6,677 nt of DNA. Source: Actinomycetota bacterium. GTDB lineage: Bacteria; Actinomycetota; Humimicrobiia; Humimicrobiales; Humimicrobiaceae. Below the pieces are notes generated by a model that was given only the letters and a program-made list of their open reading frames with translations, did not search any database and was not told the origin of the DNA. The position numbers and the translations under genes are program-made. Positions 5,920 to 6,677 of the stretch are shown one piece after another. The stretch covers positions 285 through 6,961 of the forward strand of contig PMCC01000009.1 in NCBI GenBank assembly GCA_003155275.1, given 5' to 3'. Within the stretch, counting starts at the first letter, position 1, and each line of letters opens with the position of its first letter.

Positions 5920-5951
5920 ATTCCCACAAAACAATATATTCTCACAAAACA
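5920..5951. repeat. Tandem pair of 14-bp direct repeats
   Basis: ATTCCCACAAAACA (5920-5933) and ATTCTCACAAAACA (5938-5951) match at 13 of 14 positions with an 18-bp period. They lie between the TusA stop and the tRNA gene, in an A-rich stretch. They could be a paired protein site or a small duplication. Confidence 0.55.
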
Positions 5952-5966
5952 TGAAAAAGTTTTTGA

Positions 5967-6221
5967 TTATTTTTTTCTGATAAAGAAAATCACTTTACCG
6001 TTTTCTTTAATCATGGAAAGTATTTCATTGCCTGTTGCCTTGGCCCAGCTTGGTATGTCTGCTTCAGCTGCAGGGTCATCGGCAATAATTTTTAAAACGC
6101 TCCCAGACTGCATGGAGTCTATTTTTTTTCTCGTTTCAAAAATTGGGGTAGGGCAGTAAAGGCCTGTACAATCCAGGTCCTCGTCAGGGATGATTTTGTT
6201 TTTGTCATTTTCTTTATTCAT
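5967..6221 (-). CDS. TusA/SirA-family sulfur carrier protein
   Basis: This 84-residue cytosolic protein is of the TusA/YeeD/SirA fold. In this family the first Cys of a CPxP motif carries persulfide sulfur from a cysteine desulfurase to acceptors such as tRNA-thiolation, molybdenum-cofactor or sulfur-metabolism enzymes. Here the motif is LDCTGLYCPTPI, with Cys 23 as the expected carrier and a further Cys at 18. The DPAAEADIPSWAKATGNE segment (49-66) is typical of the helix-2 region, and the protein ends on the usual basic FFIRKK strand. A lead of about 15 charged residues precedes the fold. The start ATG has only a weak GGGA upstream; the nearest upstream ATG is in another frame. It follows the zinc-ribbon gene by 69 bp and the NifU-like gene beyond it, which fits a sulfur-trafficking operon. 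Confidence 0.93.
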   Translation of the reverse strand: MNKENDKNKIIPDEDLDCTGLYCPTPIFETRKKIDSMQSGSVLKIIADDPAAEADIPSWAKATGNEILSMIKENGKVIFFIRKK

Positions 6222-6249
6222 AATCCCATAATAAGGAAAAATATCCCGC

Positions 6250-6279
6250 CATTGATTTCTAATCTTGCATCATTGATTT
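6250..6279. repeat. Two CATTGATTT repeats spaced 21 bp
   Basis: CATTGATTT occurs at 6250-6258 and 6271-6279, a 21-bp period (about two helical turns), in the short gap between the zinc-ribbon and TusA genes. In AT-rich DNA this can arise by chance. Confidence 0.3.
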
Positions 6280-6290
6280 TAATTAAAATT

Positions 6291-6473
6291 TTAGCTTTGG
6301 CCGCACTCTGGGCATATTGAAACTTCTGCCGGAATCGGTTTTCCACAATCTTTGCAAATCTTAACATCGACCTCAAGCTTACAGGTGGTGCAGAATGGCA
6401 TATCCTTTATTTCTAATTCTGCATCACAAAAAGGGCACTTGCATGATTTGCTGTTATTTTTTTTATCTGCCAT
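6291..6473 (-). CDS. Double zinc-ribbon protein
   Basis: This 60-residue protein is built almost wholly from four CxxC pairs: 13/16, 28/31, 40/43 and 54/57, with an extra Cys at 11. The pairs make two four-Cys zinc ribbons in a row (13-31 and 40-57), the second reading CKDCGKPI...CPECG. The first ten residues are Lys/Asn-rich and probably unstructured. No enzymatic motif is present, so it is a likely nucleic-acid- or protein-binding adaptor; its exact function is not recognised. The ATG is preceded by AGAGG with a 5-nt spacer. It starts 12 bp after the NifU-like stop, so the two are co-transcribed. Its place between an Fe-S scaffold and a sulfur carrier suggests a link to sulfur transfer, but this rests on context only. 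Cys-rich clusters could also bind Fe-S rather than zinc. Confidence 0.85.
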   Translation of the reverse strand: MADKKNNSKSCKCPFCDAELEIKDMPFCTTCKLEVDVKICKDCGKPIPAEVSICPECGQS

Positions 6474-6485
6474 TAAATCCTCTTA

Positions 6486-6677
6486 TTATTTATTTTTTAT
6501 TTTTTCTTGGTAGTCTTTTATTGCTGCATGAAGGGCATCTGCACCAAGGTTTGAACAATGCATCTTATTTTTTGGAAGGCCGCCAAGCTCATTTGCGACA
6601 TCCTTGTTGGTTATCTTTAATGCCTCTTCGAGGGTTTTTCCCTTGGCAATATCACTTACCATGCTTGAAACTGCAAT
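6486..6677 (-). CDS. NifU/IscU-like Fe-S cluster scaffold, C-terminal part
   Basis: The last 63 residues are visible; the N-terminus lies beyond the window edge at 6677. The fragment reads IAVSSMVSDIAKGKTLEEAL, then ITNKDVANELGGLP, KNKMHCSNLGADALHAAIKDY and a Lys-rich tail. This is the second half of the IscU/NifU N-terminal scaffold domain. The Cys in the KMHCSNL motif (residue 41 of the fragment) corresponds to the third conserved cluster-ligand Cys; the first two would lie off-window. The protein stops soon after the domain, so it is a scaffold-only form without the C-terminal Nfu-type domain of classic NifU. On these proteins a cysteine desulfurase builds Fe-S clusters; a nifS/iscS gene just upstream would be expected. 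The stop is TAA TAA-like, with TAA repeated at 6483-6485. Confidence 0.93.
   Translation of the reverse strand: MAVSSMVSDIAKGKTLEEALKITNKDVANELGGLPKNKMHCSNLGADALHAAIKDYQEKIKNK

Overview
This is an AT-rich bacterial window, clearly low in G+C by eye. Several points indicate a bacterium. Shine-Dalgarno motifs precede several genes, -35/-10 type promoters are present, the tRNA gene encodes its own CCA end, and a NifU/TusA-type sulfur-trafficking cluster is present. A small single-cluster ferredoxin and a NifU-type scaffold suggest an anaerobe, such as a Clostridia-like or candidate-phylum lineage. No marker here fixes the phylum.

Nearly every gene lies on the minus strand, so transcription runs from the right end to the left. 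At the right edge is the C-terminal end of a NifU/IscU-like Fe-S scaffold gene (6486-6677). It is followed by a 60-residue double zinc-ribbon protein (6291-6473) and a TusA-family sulfur carrier (5967-6221). Next come a tRNA-Gln(CUG) gene (5785-5858) and a 63-residue ferredoxin (5432-5623) with its own promoter. The ferredoxin has an Asp where most family members have the second cluster Cys. A 394-bp non-coding stretch then carries a promoter overlapped by a perfect 17-bp palindrome. It leads into an ABC-2 exporter operon: an ATPase (4042-5037) and a permease (3170-4045) that overlap by 4 bp. Beyond them are a six-helix membrane protein of unknown function (2317-3009) and a stand-alone acetolactate-synthase-like ThDP enzyme (233-1990). 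The first 30 bases may be the Gly-rich C-terminal tail of a convergent plus-strand gene.

Two functional themes emerge. The right third is Fe-S/sulfur biochemistry: a scaffold, a sulfur carrier, a zinc-ribbon partner candidate and, close by, an Fe-S electron carrier. The left two thirds hold a drug/lipid-type exporter, an orphan membrane protein and an orphan ThDP enzyme. Nothing visible ties these three to one pathway.

The least expected structure is a degenerate repeat of about 40-60 bp. It occurs four times, at about 74-166, 2221-2298, 3072-3164 and 5200-5260, always in the same orientation and always just 3' of a minus-strand gene. Three copies can be read on the plus strand as similar short peptides ending in a stop. 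They may be relics of one repeated gene or mobile element, or a non-coding intergenic repeat. One copy overlaps the apparent 5' end of the membrane-protein frame and argues for a shorter start there.
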